Shown here one piece after another: positions 16,439 through 24,690 of a stretch of 64,000 nucleotides of DNA (position 1 is its first letter; each line of letters opens with the position of its first letter). Location: contig DGIK01000224.1 in assembly GCA_002393195.1 (NCBI GenBank), forward strand, positions 1-64,000. The letters are read 5' to 3'. Under the pieces are notes generated by a model, which saw only the letters and a program-made list of their open reading frames with translations, made no database searches and was not told the origin of the DNA. This stretch comes from Bacteroidales bacterium UBA3824 (GTDB taxonomy: Bacteria > Bacteroidota > Bacteroidia > Bacteroidales > UBA3824). A program made the position numbers and the translations under genes.

Positions 16439-17884
16439 GGGTATCTCTTCTTCTTTCCCCACCGCCTCCTTTATCTCCTCAATCTCCTTTCCAATCTTCT
16501 GCATCTGCGAGTTGAGAGCGTCGAGTTTGGTGAGGAGTTGTTCTTTGGTGACGGGCTGTTGTTTTTTGGCCTTGTCGTCCTCCGCGTGTTTAGTTTCGGT
16601 GTCTTGCACGCTACTTACGATAAGGCCTTGGACCACCGACCACATTATGTACGAAACGAAGATTATGAACGAATAATAGTAGATGTTTACCACAATTTCG
16701 TCCGCCTTGCCGCTGCCGATGGTGTCGTCCATCAGTACGCCCCAACTTTCAAAGGTCATTATCCTGAATAGCGACCGTATGGCGATGCCAAAACTTTTGA
16801 AATAGCATCCCGCATCCTTAAACAACATGTGCCCTACCGCTGCGTAAATGATGAACAATGCCGCAAAATAGAAAAACGCCGGGAGTATTTTCAGAAACGA
16901 ATTTACAATAGTGCGCGTTATCTCTTTCATCTTGGGGATTGTGCTAAAAATCCTCAGTTGAGCGAAAGGTCTTATAATCAATGCAATGCGCGTATATTCG
17001 GAACTTGCCTCCGTCAAGAACACCGAATTTTCAATTATCTTGCCGATTGCGGTGGAATTGAGGATAACGCTCGTTAGATTTATCAAAATGTCAAAAACAG
17101 AAAGCAAGGCAATCATTGTAAGTATGGTATCGGCAATGTTGAGTTTGGAAGCCAACAAAAATCGTCCAAACTTTGTCAAAAATTTGTCGGTATCTTTTTT
17201 CTTTTTGTCGTTGATGCGCAACGCAAGATCCCACAAATAAAACAACGCTGAAAATGCTGAAAAAAACGTTGCAATAAACCATACTGCAATAATACTTTGA
17301 CTGTCCCTGATATGCTCAAACGCCATCAGGATAAAGAAAGCAAGGTTGAAATACACCAAATACCTTAGGAATCTATTTCGGTCGTCAGCCTTGCTATGGT
17401 CGCGGTCGCTCTCGCCGTCCAGTTTAAAATATTTTTTGAACTCATCGACATCCACAAAATTATGTTGTCGGTCTGTGAAAAATGTTTTCACACTCAGCGT
17501 TACAACCCTCAATCCGTAAAGTTCTATTTCATTGAAGAAGAAACTTGCAACCACCACCACAAAAATTGCAATGTCGCAGTAACTTACCTTGTCGAGACTT
17601 GCCAAAAAACTCTGTAAGGTCCTGTGCAGTTTGCCTTCATTGTCCTTGTGCTCCTCCACGCGTTTCCAACTAAGAAAAAATCTCGCCACGCCCTCTATAC
17701 AGAACAGCGCAATCGAAAAATCAAGCACAATGTACAATAGGACTCTTATGCCTTGTGGTATGTTCTCAGCACAGGGATATACATCAAACACCAGCAATAT
17801 CAATGTACACAAAGCAGCAGAACCAAAGATTACCCTTTCGATAGTGTTTGTTATATTATGTTTTATACCTTCTGTTTTTTCCAT
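16412..17884 (-). CDS. Voltage-gated-type cation channel with two voltage-sensor-like units
   Basis: 490 residues. The C-terminal part is a bacterial Nav-like channel: helices at about 171-190, 197-222 and 250-270, an S4-like segment with Arg at 299, 305 and 311, an S5 helix at 330-355, the pore with selectivity filter TFESW at 377-381 (TLESW in NaChBac), S6 at 400-427 and a C-terminal coiled coil (residues 445-475). Before it, residues 1-170 contain three more helices and an S4-like amphipathic helix (LRVVTLSVKTFF) but no pore. It may pass sodium or calcium. Monocistronic; tail-to-tail with the shortened higA, overlapping it by 27 bp. Confidence 0.8.
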   Translation of the reverse strand: MEKTEGIKHNITNTIERVIFGSAALCTLILLVFDVYPCAENIPQGIRVLLYIVLDFSIALFCIEGVARFFLSWKRVEEHKDNEGKLHRTLQSFLASLDKVSYCDIAIFVVVVASFFFNEIELYGLRVVTLSVKTFFTDRQHNFVDVDEFKKYFKLDGESDRDHSKADDRNRFLRYLVYFNLAFFILMAFEHIRDSQSIIAVWFIATFFSAFSALFYLWDLALRINDKKKKDTDKFLTKFGRFLLASKLNIADTILTMIALLSVFDILINLTSVILNSTAIGKIIENSVFLTEASSEYTRIALIIRPFAQLRIFSTIPKMKEITRTIVNSFLKILPAFFYFAALFIIYAAVGHMLFKDAGCYFKSFGIAIRSLFRIMTFESWGVLMDDTIGSGKADEIVVNIYYYSFIIFVSYIMWSVVQGLIVSSVQDTETKHAEDDKAKKQQPVTKEQLLTKLDALNSQMQKIGKEIEEIKEAVGKEEEIPLHSECYFG

Positions 17885-18021
17885 ATTAATACTTTTTTAT
17901 GCAAATTGTTGCAAAAATCGGACAAAACACGGCGGATACGTCAAATATCTTGCCCCTCCCACCGCAAAAAAATTCTAACATAATCTAACATTTTTTTCAC
18001 ATCTCATTAATATATTGTTGC

Positions 18022-18029
18022 TAATTTTG
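18022..18029 (+). promoter_or_regulatory. -7 box for the TPR gene at 18059
   Basis: TAATTTTG fits the -7 consensus 30 bp before the start codon; the upstream -33 region is T-rich but has no clean TTTG, so the call is partial. Confidence 0.45.
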
Positions 18030-18058
18030 CCGCTGATAATTAACGAACATCAGCGATT

Positions 18059-19348
18059 ATGAAAAAGCATATAATATTATTGGCGACAGCCGCTGCAATT
18101 GCGCTCAATGCCGCCGCGCAGGACTTCAATTGTGCGAAGGAATATTCTATGTACAAGGAGTTTGTGAACGTGGAGGCGTACAGCGAGGCGAGGGAGTCGT
18201 TTTGGAAGGTTTTTAAATCCTGCCCGCAATTCAGCAAAAACATCTACATCGACGGCGTAAAGATTTACCACAACCTGATGAAGAAGGTCGGCGAGGAGAA
18301 TGACGCTCTCGCCAACGCCTACGTCGATACCCTCGGAATGATTTATATGCAGCGCATCAAATACTTCGGCGAGGAAGCCAACGTGCTGAGCCGTTACGGA
18401 CTCGACGTGATGAAATACCGCCGCAGCGACACCGCCAAATTGGAGGGCTACCACATCGTTGGCAAGGCCATCGCCGTAAATTCCAACGACCCCGACATTG
18501 GCTCTGTAACATCGTATTTGCAGACCGCCTGCAATCTTTTCGCCAAAGGTCAACTCGACAATCAGCAATTCTTCAACGACGTTGCGCCGGTGATAATGAC
18601 CACCTACCGCGTCCGCCCCTCAAAGAGCGAAAAATATGGCGAAAACATCGACCTGATGCTCGGTTATGTAAAAAGGGTCGCCACGCAAAACGCGACATCA
18701 AAGCCAACATTCGACGAACTATTTATAAAGGCGTACCAACTGCCTGAAAACATCAACGAAGTGTCGGCACTCACCAACACGATGAACGTCTTCAATGCCG
18801 ACGGCAACGACCTCTACGCGCAATGTGCCGAGCGTCTTTACAAACAAAATCCGACCGCCGAAGCCGCCGCGTCGTTGGCACGTTACAACAGGCGCAAAAA
18901 AGACTATGAAGCCGCCGCAAAGTATTACAGCGAGGCCATCAAGATGGAGACCGACACCAAAAAACAGTCGGACTACCTCTACGAAGCCGCCACCGTAGCC
19001 AACAACCTCAAGAAATACAACGAGGCAATCTCATTGGCAAAAAAATCAGCCGCCGCCAATTCCAAAAACGGTGCGCCCTTGCTCCTGATAGCCGCCATTT
19101 ATATGGTAAACGCCAACAATTTTGGCGACGACGACTATGCGCACCGCACTGTATATTGGGTAGCCGCCGACTACGCCCAAAAAGCCAAAGCCGCCGACAT
19201 GAACCTCACCGAAGAATCCAACACGCTGACAGCCAAATGCAAACAGCAATTCCCCAAAAAAGAAGAGGCGTTCATGCACTCAGTGAAGCCCGGCGACAGT
19301 GTAAAAGTAAAGTGTTTCGATACCGAGACCACCACGGCAAGGTTTTAG
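18059..19348 (+). CDS. Exported TPR-repeat protein
   Basis: 429 residues with a signal peptide (KKHIILLATAAAIALNAAAQ) and mostly helical sequence. Two clear TPR units lie at residues about 268-345 (ASLARYNRRKKDYEAAAKYY; YLYEAATVANNLKKYNEAIS), with weaker repeats before. The end (KPGDSVKVKCFDTETTTARF) is a short beta-like tail. Such periplasmic TPR proteins are abundant in Bacteroidota and act as scaffolds; no specific role can be read. Own promoter box, no operon partner. Confidence 0.75.
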   Translation: MKKHIILLATAAAIALNAAAQDFNCAKEYSMYKEFVNVEAYSEARESFWKVFKSCPQFSKNIYIDGVKIYHNLMKKVGEENDALANAYVDTLGMIYMQRIKYFGEEANVLSRYGLDVMKYRRSDTAKLEGYHIVGKAIAVNSNDPDIGSVTSYLQTACNLFAKGQLDNQQFFNDVAPVIMTTYRVRPSKSEKYGENIDLMLGYVKRVATQNATSKPTFDELFIKAYQLPENINEVSALTNTMNVFNADGNDLYAQCAERLYKQNPTAEAAASLARYNRRKKDYEAAAKYYSEAIKMETDTKKQSDYLYEAATVANNLKKYNEAISLAKKSAAANSKNGAPLLLIAAIYMVNANNFGDDDYAHRTVYWVAADYAQKAKAADMNLTEESNTLTAKCKQQFPKKEEAFMHSVKPGDSVKVKCFDTETTTARF

Positions 19349-19412
19349 AGACCAAGTTTTCGCGCTTTTAGTGGTTGATATGAAAAAAATTTGCAAAAAA
19401 AAATTAAAAAAA

Positions 19413-19444
19413 TTTGCATATAACAGAAACCTACATTATATTTG
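19413..19444 (+). promoter_or_regulatory. Promoter of the structured leader before the DUF4301 gene
   Basis: TTTG (19413-19416), 20-bp spacer, TATATTTG (19437-19444); perfect consensus. The predicted start is near 19451, about 200 bases upstream of the next start codon. Confidence 0.75.
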
Positions 19445-19450
19445 TGGCAT

Positions 19451-19607
19451 AGAAAACACAAACCGCAGCGATTGCGCCGTTTTCTTGCCAATGCCGCCTA
19501 AGACGCGTGTATTGGCTAAATAACTAAAATTGTTTTCATATCTTGTTTGATTTTAAGTGTTATTTTTTGAAAAAAAGTCCGGTCTTTTTTTACCCCCGGA
19601 CTTTTTT
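19451..19607 (+). ncRNA. Candidate structured leader RNA with terminator
   Basis: Non-coding transcript between a consensus promoter and a strong terminator. Hairpin 1: GAAAAC 19452-19457 with GTTTTC 19479-19484, containing CGCA/TGCG. Hairpin 2: GCCAAT 19487-19492 with ATTGGC 19511-19516. Terminator: AAAAAAGTCCGG 19571-19582 with CCGGACTTTTTT 19596-19607. The next gene begins at 19648 without a second promoter, so this may be an attenuator for the DUF4301/amidohydrolase-like operon, or a free small RNA. I do not recognise the fold. Confidence 0.5.
19571..19607 (+). terminator. Rho-independent terminator upstream of the DUF4301 gene
   Basis: A 12-bp perfect stem (aaaaaagtccgg / ccggactttttt) with a 13-base loop, ending in T6. 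It lies 40 bp before the start codon of the DUF4301 gene, so transcription from 19451 must read through it to reach that gene. Confidence 0.75.
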
Positions 19608-19647
19608 AATGTAAAAAATAACCGGAGAAAACTAAAACTAAAAACGT

Positions 19648-21186
19648 ATGTACACTGAAAACGATATCAAATATTTCGCATCGCGCGGAATAGCCACAGA
19701 GGAAATCGACCGTCAGATCGATTGTTACAAAAAGGGGTTTCCATACCTCGCCATCGTAAGACCCGCCACCGCAAATGACGGCATCAGGTGCTTGAGCGAG
19801 GAGGAAATCAACAAATATGCCCAAAAGTACGCCGACGAAGCGGACGGAATGAGCATTGTAAAATTTGTGCCGGCATCGGGCGCGGCGTCGAGGATGTTCA
19901 AAGACCTCTTTGTATTTGCATCGGAGTACAACAACACCCCGGAGCAAAAACAAAAGTTCAACGACCCCACCAACCCCGCACGCCGTTTCATCGACAACAT
20001 CGACCGCTTTGCTTTCTACGACAACCTCCAAAAGATTGTCTATGGCAAATATGGCAAGTCGGTGAAGGAGATGTTGCAGGATCACAAGCCAAAGGAACTC
20101 GTGGAGAGCGTCATCTCCAAAGACGGGCTCAATTACGGCAACCTGCCAAAAGGCCTCATAGAATTTCACCGTTATAAAAACACCTCGCGCACTCCCGTGG
20201 AGGAGCATATCGCCGAGGGCATACAATACGCCAAGTCGGGCAAGAATGTGAGGATACATTTCACAGTGTCGCCCGAACACCTGGGATTTTTTACCGCTTT
20301 TGTTGACAAGGCGAGGATGTCATTCGAGGAGAAGTTTGATTGCAAGCTCGACATCAATTTCTCCACGCAGAAGGAGTTTACAGATACCGTGGCTGTTGAC
20401 GACGACAACAACATCTTCCGCAACGACGACGGCACTCCCCTATTCCGCCCCGCCGGACACGGCTCGCTCATCGAAAACCTCAACGACATCGACGCACGCA
20501 TTATATTTATAAAGACAATCGACAATGTAGTGCCCGATTCGCGCAAGGCGGCGACCGTCAAGTACAAGATGGCTCTTGCAGGCTACCTCCTGAAAACCAA
20601 GGAAAACATCGCCGACTATATCAAGATGTTGGAAAACAATCCCACAACACAGCAACTTGACGAGGCATACGTATTCATCACCAAAAAGCTTTGCTGCGAG
20701 TTTGACGAATCGTTCCTCAACCTCTCCGATGCCGAGAAGGCGAGCATGATGCTTGCAAAGCTTCGCCGCCCATTGCGCATCTGCGGCATGGTGAAGAACG
20801 AAGGCGAGCCGGGCGGCGGTCCATTCTGGGCCAAAAATTCCGACGGCACCACCTCGTTGCAGATTGTGGAATCGTCTCAAATCAACAAGGACGACCCCAA
20901 GAGCGCGGAGATTGCGTCAAAGTCCACACACTTCAACCCCGTGGACCTCGTGTGCGACGTTACTGACTGCGAGGGCAAAAAGTACGACCTCCGCAAATAC
21001 ACCGACCCGCAGACGGGATTCATCTCCCACAAGTCCAAAAACGGTCGCAACCTCAAATCAATCGAGCGTCCCGGACTTTGGAACGGCGCAATGTCGGATT
21101 GGATTACAATCTTCGTGGAAGTGCCAATCGAGACATTCAGCCCCGTGAAAACCGTCCTCGACTTGCTCAGGGAACAACACCAATAA
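19648..21186 (+). CDS. DUF4301 family protein
   Basis: 512 residues, typical length of this Bacteroidota family. The N-terminal half carries the conserved IVKFVPASGAASRMFKDLF (near residue 70), which resembles the nucleotide-binding loop of sugar-phosphate nucleotidyltransferases, and later HFTVSPEHLGFF and GTPLFRPAGHGSLIENL (near residue 270). The C-terminal half contains RICGMVKNEGEPGGGPFW. The role is not established; a nucleotidyltransferase-like fold is an inference. 12 bp upstream of the amidohydrolase-like gene, so the two form an operon. Confidence 0.8.
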   Translation: MYTENDIKYFASRGIATEEIDRQIDCYKKGFPYLAIVRPATANDGIRCLSEEEINKYAQKYADEADGMSIVKFVPASGAASRMFKDLFVFASEYNNTPEQKQKFNDPTNPARRFIDNIDRFAFYDNLQKIVYGKYGKSVKEMLQDHKPKELVESVISKDGLNYGNLPKGLIEFHRYKNTSRTPVEEHIAEGIQYAKSGKNVRIHFTVSPEHLGFFTAFVDKARMSFEEKFDCKLDINFSTQKEFTDTVAVDDDNNIFRNDDGTPLFRPAGHGSLIENLNDIDARIIFIKTIDNVVPDSRKAATVKYKMALAGYLLKTKENIADYIKMLENNPTTQQLDEAYVFITKKLCCEFDESFLNLSDAEKASMMLAKLRRPLRICGMVKNEGEPGGGPFWAKNSDGTTSLQIVESSQINKDDPKSAEIASKSTHFNPVDLVCDVTDCEGKKYDLRKYTDPQTGFISHKSKNGRNLKSIERPGLWNGAMSDWITIFVEVPIETFSPVKTVLDLLREQHQ

Positions 21187-21198
21187 ACATCACCAAAA

Positions 21199-22455
21199 AT
21201 GTCGTTGATACTCAAAAACGGAACTTTCATCAACCACGAGACCCTCGAATTTAAGAAGGCTGACGTGGTGGTCGAGGAGGCGAGCGAACATCTCGCCTTC
21301 CACGACAATTATGAACCGCAGCCGGGCGACACCCTCGTAGATTGTTCCGGCAAATACATAATGCATTCTTTTGCAGACGCTTACATGCGGCCGGGGCTTT
21401 CGCTTGCGGCGCAGGCGAAGGTGTTTACCAAAAAAGAATCCACGTATTTTAGGTACGTCAGCGACATTATTTGGAACATCGACAAGTGCATCGACAAGGA
21501 GTTGCTGTACGCTTCGGCATTGTATGCGGCTCTCAATGCCGTGCGCAACGGTACCACATTCGCCATCTGCCGCAACGAGTCGCAGACCTTCATAGAGGGT
21601 TCGCTCTCAATCATCAATGCCGCCTTCAATAGGCTGGGCATCAAGACATTGCAGAGTTTTGCGGCGTCGGAAGCCGACGGATACGCCACCGCAGAGCGCG
21701 AAATCAGGGAAAACGCCAATTACCTCGAATCCAACCAGGGGTTGATGGGCATTGCGGCGTCGTACCTCGCAAGCGGCGAACTCGTCAAGGAAACCGCCAA
21801 ACTCTGCCAAAAGTACAAGACTGGACTTCTCGTAAACGCCGCCGAAGACAATATCGACCAAACCAACACTATGCGCGACCACAGGAGGAGCGTCATTCTG
21901 AGGTTTTACGAGGCGGGGCTGATGGATTATTCGTCAACTATTTTGGCAAACGGCAACGCCATCACCGACACCGAGCGCGACTACATCAAAAACAAGCCCG
22001 TATGGATAGCGCACAATCCGTATGGCAACTTCCAACGCGGCATACAGCCATTCAATTCGATTTGGCTCGAAAACATCGTGATGCTCGGCTCCGATTTTTC
22101 GTCGGTGTCGATGCCCGACGCGATGCGCCACGCATATTTCCAGGCAATCAAGACCGACTGCGAGATAGACCTCAATACAGCTTTCAAGCGTCTCAACGCC
22201 GTCCATAAATATCTGAAAAACAACGGATTCAGTGGCGACGGCGACAACAATCTGATTGTCTTTGAAAACAATACGCCCTTCAATCTCGACCAAAACAATT
22301 TTGTAAAGCACCTCGTCTATAATAAAGATGTAATGGACATCAGGCTCGTGATTGCAAATGGCAAGATTATTGCAAAAAATGGTCATACGACATTGGAGGA
22401 CGAAAAGGAATTATTGAAATTTATCGCCGAACAGGCCAAGAGAATAAGTTGTTAA
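21199..22455 (+). CDS. Amidohydrolase-fold protein lacking the metal site (SsnA-like pseudoenzyme)
   Basis: 418 residues, fold and order of motifs as in ATZ/TRZ/SsnA-type amidohydrolases: N-terminal beta domain (LILKNGTFIN), a short strand before the barrel, and a C-terminal strand pair (VIANGKIIAKNG). Yet metal ligands are replaced. The HxH region reads FADAYMRPG (Tyr and Arg in place of both His), the HxAE motif reads LVNAAEDN, and the fourth His motif reads TILANGNAI. The late motifs HNPYGN and LGSDFSS are kept. A catalytic role is therefore unlikely; a binding or structural role is possible. Same operon as the DUF4301 gene. Confidence 0.7.
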   Translation: MSLILKNGTFINHETLEFKKADVVVEEASEHLAFHDNYEPQPGDTLVDCSGKYIMHSFADAYMRPGLSLAAQAKVFTKKESTYFRYVSDIIWNIDKCIDKELLYASALYAALNAVRNGTTFAICRNESQTFIEGSLSIINAAFNRLGIKTLQSFAASEADGYATAEREIRENANYLESNQGLMGIAASYLASGELVKETAKLCQKYKTGLLVNAAEDNIDQTNTMRDHRRSVILRFYEAGLMDYSSTILANGNAITDTERDYIKNKPVWIAHNPYGNFQRGIQPFNSIWLENIVMLGSDFSSVSMPDAMRHAYFQAIKTDCEIDLNTAFKRLNAVHKYLKNNGFSGDGDNNLIVFENNTPFNLDQNNFVKHLVYNKDVMDIRLVIANGKIIAKNGHTTLEDEKELLKFIAEQAKRISC

Positions 22456-22556
22456 CAATTTGACTACTAAGAATTAAACGCACAAGGAAAAACAATTAAT
22501 TTTTTAATCATTATTTCAAACGTATTTAAGAACAATTATTATAACTTGGATTTTGA

Positions 22557-22633
22557 CGAATTAGCGGATTAAGACGGGTTTTTGTCAACAGAAATTCGTT
22601 TTAATTCGTTCTAATTCGCTTAAATTTTTGTTT
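22557..22633. repeat. Intergenic palindromic element (copy 2, partial), before lpxK
   Basis: The stretch 22593-22633 (aattcgttttaattcgtt core) is about 93 percent identical to the right arm of the element at 24612-24653. A weaker partner arm, gacgaattagcggattaag, lies at 22557. The right arm ends exactly at the lpxK start codon. Confidence 0.65.
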
Positions 22634-23728
22634 ATGATTCGCAGTTTGCTCATACCGTTTTCTTGGATTTACCACGGCGTAGTGTCGTTGCGTAATTCCT
22701 TGTACGACAACAAGGTATTAAAGTCGTATAGGTTTGATGTGCCGGTAATCTCCATTGGCAACATCACCGTGGGCGGCACGGGCAAAACTCCTCATACCGA
22801 ACTCATTGTCAAGATGTTGGAGGACGACTACAAGATAACGATCCTCAGCCGTGGCTACAAGCGCAAATCCAAGGGCTTTCGCCGCGCCACGCCTCAATCC
22901 ACGGTAGCCGAGATAGGCGACGAGCCCAAACAGATGGCTCAAAAATTTGCCAGCACTGCCGACGTAGTAGTCTGCGAAGACCGCGCCGAGGGCATCAAAC
23001 GAATCACCGAAGAAAACAAGGCTGAAAATCAGATGATTATCCTCGACGACGCGTATCAGCACCGCAAAGTGTCGCCAGCCGTCAATATATTGCTCATCGA
23101 CTACAACAGACCGATTTTTGAGGACCATTTCCTGCCATGGGGCGACCTGCGCGAATCCGCCAAGGAAAGTAGCCGCGCCAACATTGTAATCGTTACCAAG
23201 TGCCCGCCCGACGTCAAGCCGATAGACCGCCGCGTATTTGCAAAGCATGTGGGATTGCTGCCAAGCCAGTCGATTTTTTTCACCAACTTCAATTATATGC
23301 CGCTGAAGGCTGTTTTTGGCGACCAAAACGACGCACCAAATATCACCGAGGCTACGCAGATATTGCTCGTTACCGGCATAGCCAACACAAAGTCGATAGA
23401 AGATTATGTGGCGAAGTCTTTGTCAAAAAACATCACACACATTAAATACAAGGACCACCACAATTTCAGCAAAAAGGACGTTGCCAAAATAAGCAACGCT
23501 TTTGCCACGCTGCCCGGCGACGACAAGGTAATCGTTACCACAGAAAAAGACGCTGTAAGGCTCAATGAAATGGACTTTGCACCCGAACTAAGGCAACGTA
23601 TGTACTACTTGCCAATAGAGGTGAATTTTGTATTTGACGACGAATTGGAACTTAAAAACGAAATACTCAAATATGTTACAGAAGATAAAAGAAACTACCG
23701 GCTACATACAACAGTACGTCAATTTTGA
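22634..23728 (+). CDS. lpxK: Tetraacyldisaccharide 4'-kinase
   Basis: 364 residues. LpxK phosphorylates the 4' position of the lipid A disaccharide at the inner membrane. Visible are the N-terminal membrane-contact helix (SLLIPFSWIYHGVVSLRN), the P-loop SIGNITVGGTGKTPHTE (residues about 38-54), ILSRGYKRKSKGF, GDEPKQMAQKF, ILDDAYQHRKV, LPWGDLRES and the late DHHNFS. ATG at 22634 starts the normal N-terminus. The 3' end overlaps punA by 56 bp. Confidence 0.95.
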   Translation: MIRSLLIPFSWIYHGVVSLRNSLYDNKVLKSYRFDVPVISIGNITVGGTGKTPHTELIVKMLEDDYKITILSRGYKRKSKGFRRATPQSTVAEIGDEPKQMAQKFASTADVVVCEDRAEGIKRITEENKAENQMIILDDAYQHRKVSPAVNILLIDYNRPIFEDHFLPWGDLRESAKESSRANIVIVTKCPPDVKPIDRRVFAKHVGLLPSQSIFFTNFNYMPLKAVFGDQNDAPNITEATQILLVTGIANTKSIEDYVAKSLSKNITHIKYKDHHNFSKKDVAKISNAFATLPGDDKVIVTTEKDAVRLNEMDFAPELRQRMYYLPIEVNFVFDDELELKNEILKYVTEDKRNYRLHTTVRQF

Positions 23729-24491
23729 GCCGGAAATAGGCATCATCCTCGGCACAGGACTTGGCAACCTCGCCAACGACATCGAAGTCGTAAAGACCGT
23801 GCCCTACAAGGACATACCCAACTTCCCCGTATCTACGGTGCAGGGACACAAGGGGCAACTCGTATTTGGATACCTCGGCGGCAAAAAGGTAGTCGCCATG
23901 CAGGGACGTTTCCACTATTACGAGGGCTACACGATGCAACAGGTAACGTTCCCCGTCCGCGTGATGAACGCATTGGGAATCAAGCTGTTGATAGTATCCA
24001 ACGCTTCGGGCGGCATGAACCCAACATTCAAGACCGGCGACATCATGGTAATCACCGACCATATCAACCATTTTGGCACAAATCCGCTCATCGGCCCCAA
24101 CAATGACGAACTCGGTCCGCGTTTCCCCGAAATGAGCGAGGCTTACGACCGCCGTTATGTGAAATTGGCATTTGAAGTGGCTGAGGAGTGCAACATCCAT
24201 TTGCAGAAGGGCGTTTACATCGGCGTTACTGGCCCCACATTTGAGACCCCGGCGGAATACAGATTTTTCCACATTGCCGGAGCTGACGCTGTGGGTATGA
24301 GCACCGTGCCAGAAGTGATTGTGGCAAGGCACAGCGGACTACCGGTATTTGCGTTGTCGGTAATCACCGACCTCGGCGGCGGCCCCATCGCCGAAAAACC
24401 CACCCACGAGGAAGTGCAGCAAGCCGCCAACGCCGCCGAACCGCGCATGACGTTGATTATCAAAAAAATGGTAGAACGCATCAAGTTTTAA
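23673..24491 (+). CDS. punA: Purine nucleoside phosphorylase
   Basis: 272 residues, trimeric type (PNP I) acting on inosine and guanosine with phosphate. Motifs: GIILGTGLGNLA, VQGHKGQLVFG, MQGRFHYYEGY, LIVSNASGGMNP, GVTGPTFETPAEYR and AVGMSTVPEVIVARH, with the substrate-binding Asn in SVITDLGGG-like context. The start ATG at 23673 lies inside lpxK, giving a 56-bp overlap in another frame; the residues after it (MLQKIKETTGYIQQYV) are typical of the family, so the overlap looks real. Confidence 0.93.
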   Translation: MLQKIKETTGYIQQYVNFEPEIGIILGTGLGNLANDIEVVKTVPYKDIPNFPVSTVQGHKGQLVFGYLGGKKVVAMQGRFHYYEGYTMQQVTFPVRVMNALGIKLLIVSNASGGMNPTFKTGDIMVITDHINHFGTNPLIGPNNDELGPRFPEMSEAYDRRYVKLAFEVAEECNIHLQKGVYIGVTGPTFETPAEYRFFHIAGADAVGMSTVPEVIVARHSGLPVFALSVITDLGGGPIAEKPTHEEVQQAANAAEPRMTLIIKKMVERIKF

Positions 24492-24500
24492 CGCGAACTA

Positions 24501-24676
24501 CCGCCACCTACGGCGACGGGGAGGTAAACGTAAATTAAAACGAATTGAAACGAATTAAAACGAATTAATTAAGTGCGAATTAAAACGAATTACAAACGAT
24601 TTTTTTATTAGTAATTCGTTTTAATTCGTTATAATTCGCTTTAATTTTTGTTTAAAAAAAAGCCGCCGTAGGCGGC
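24501..24676. repeat. Intergenic palindromic element (copy 3), between punA and mqnD
   Basis: Two 42-base inverted arms, 24526-24567 and 24612-24653, match at about 37 of 42 positions and consist of (aattaaaacg) units. They are flanked by GC-rich mini-hairpins ccgccacctacggcg (24501-24515) and gccgccgtaggcggc (24662-24676). This is the most complete of three copies in the window. Confidence 0.8.
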
Positions 24677-24690
24677 GCAACAAAAATATT

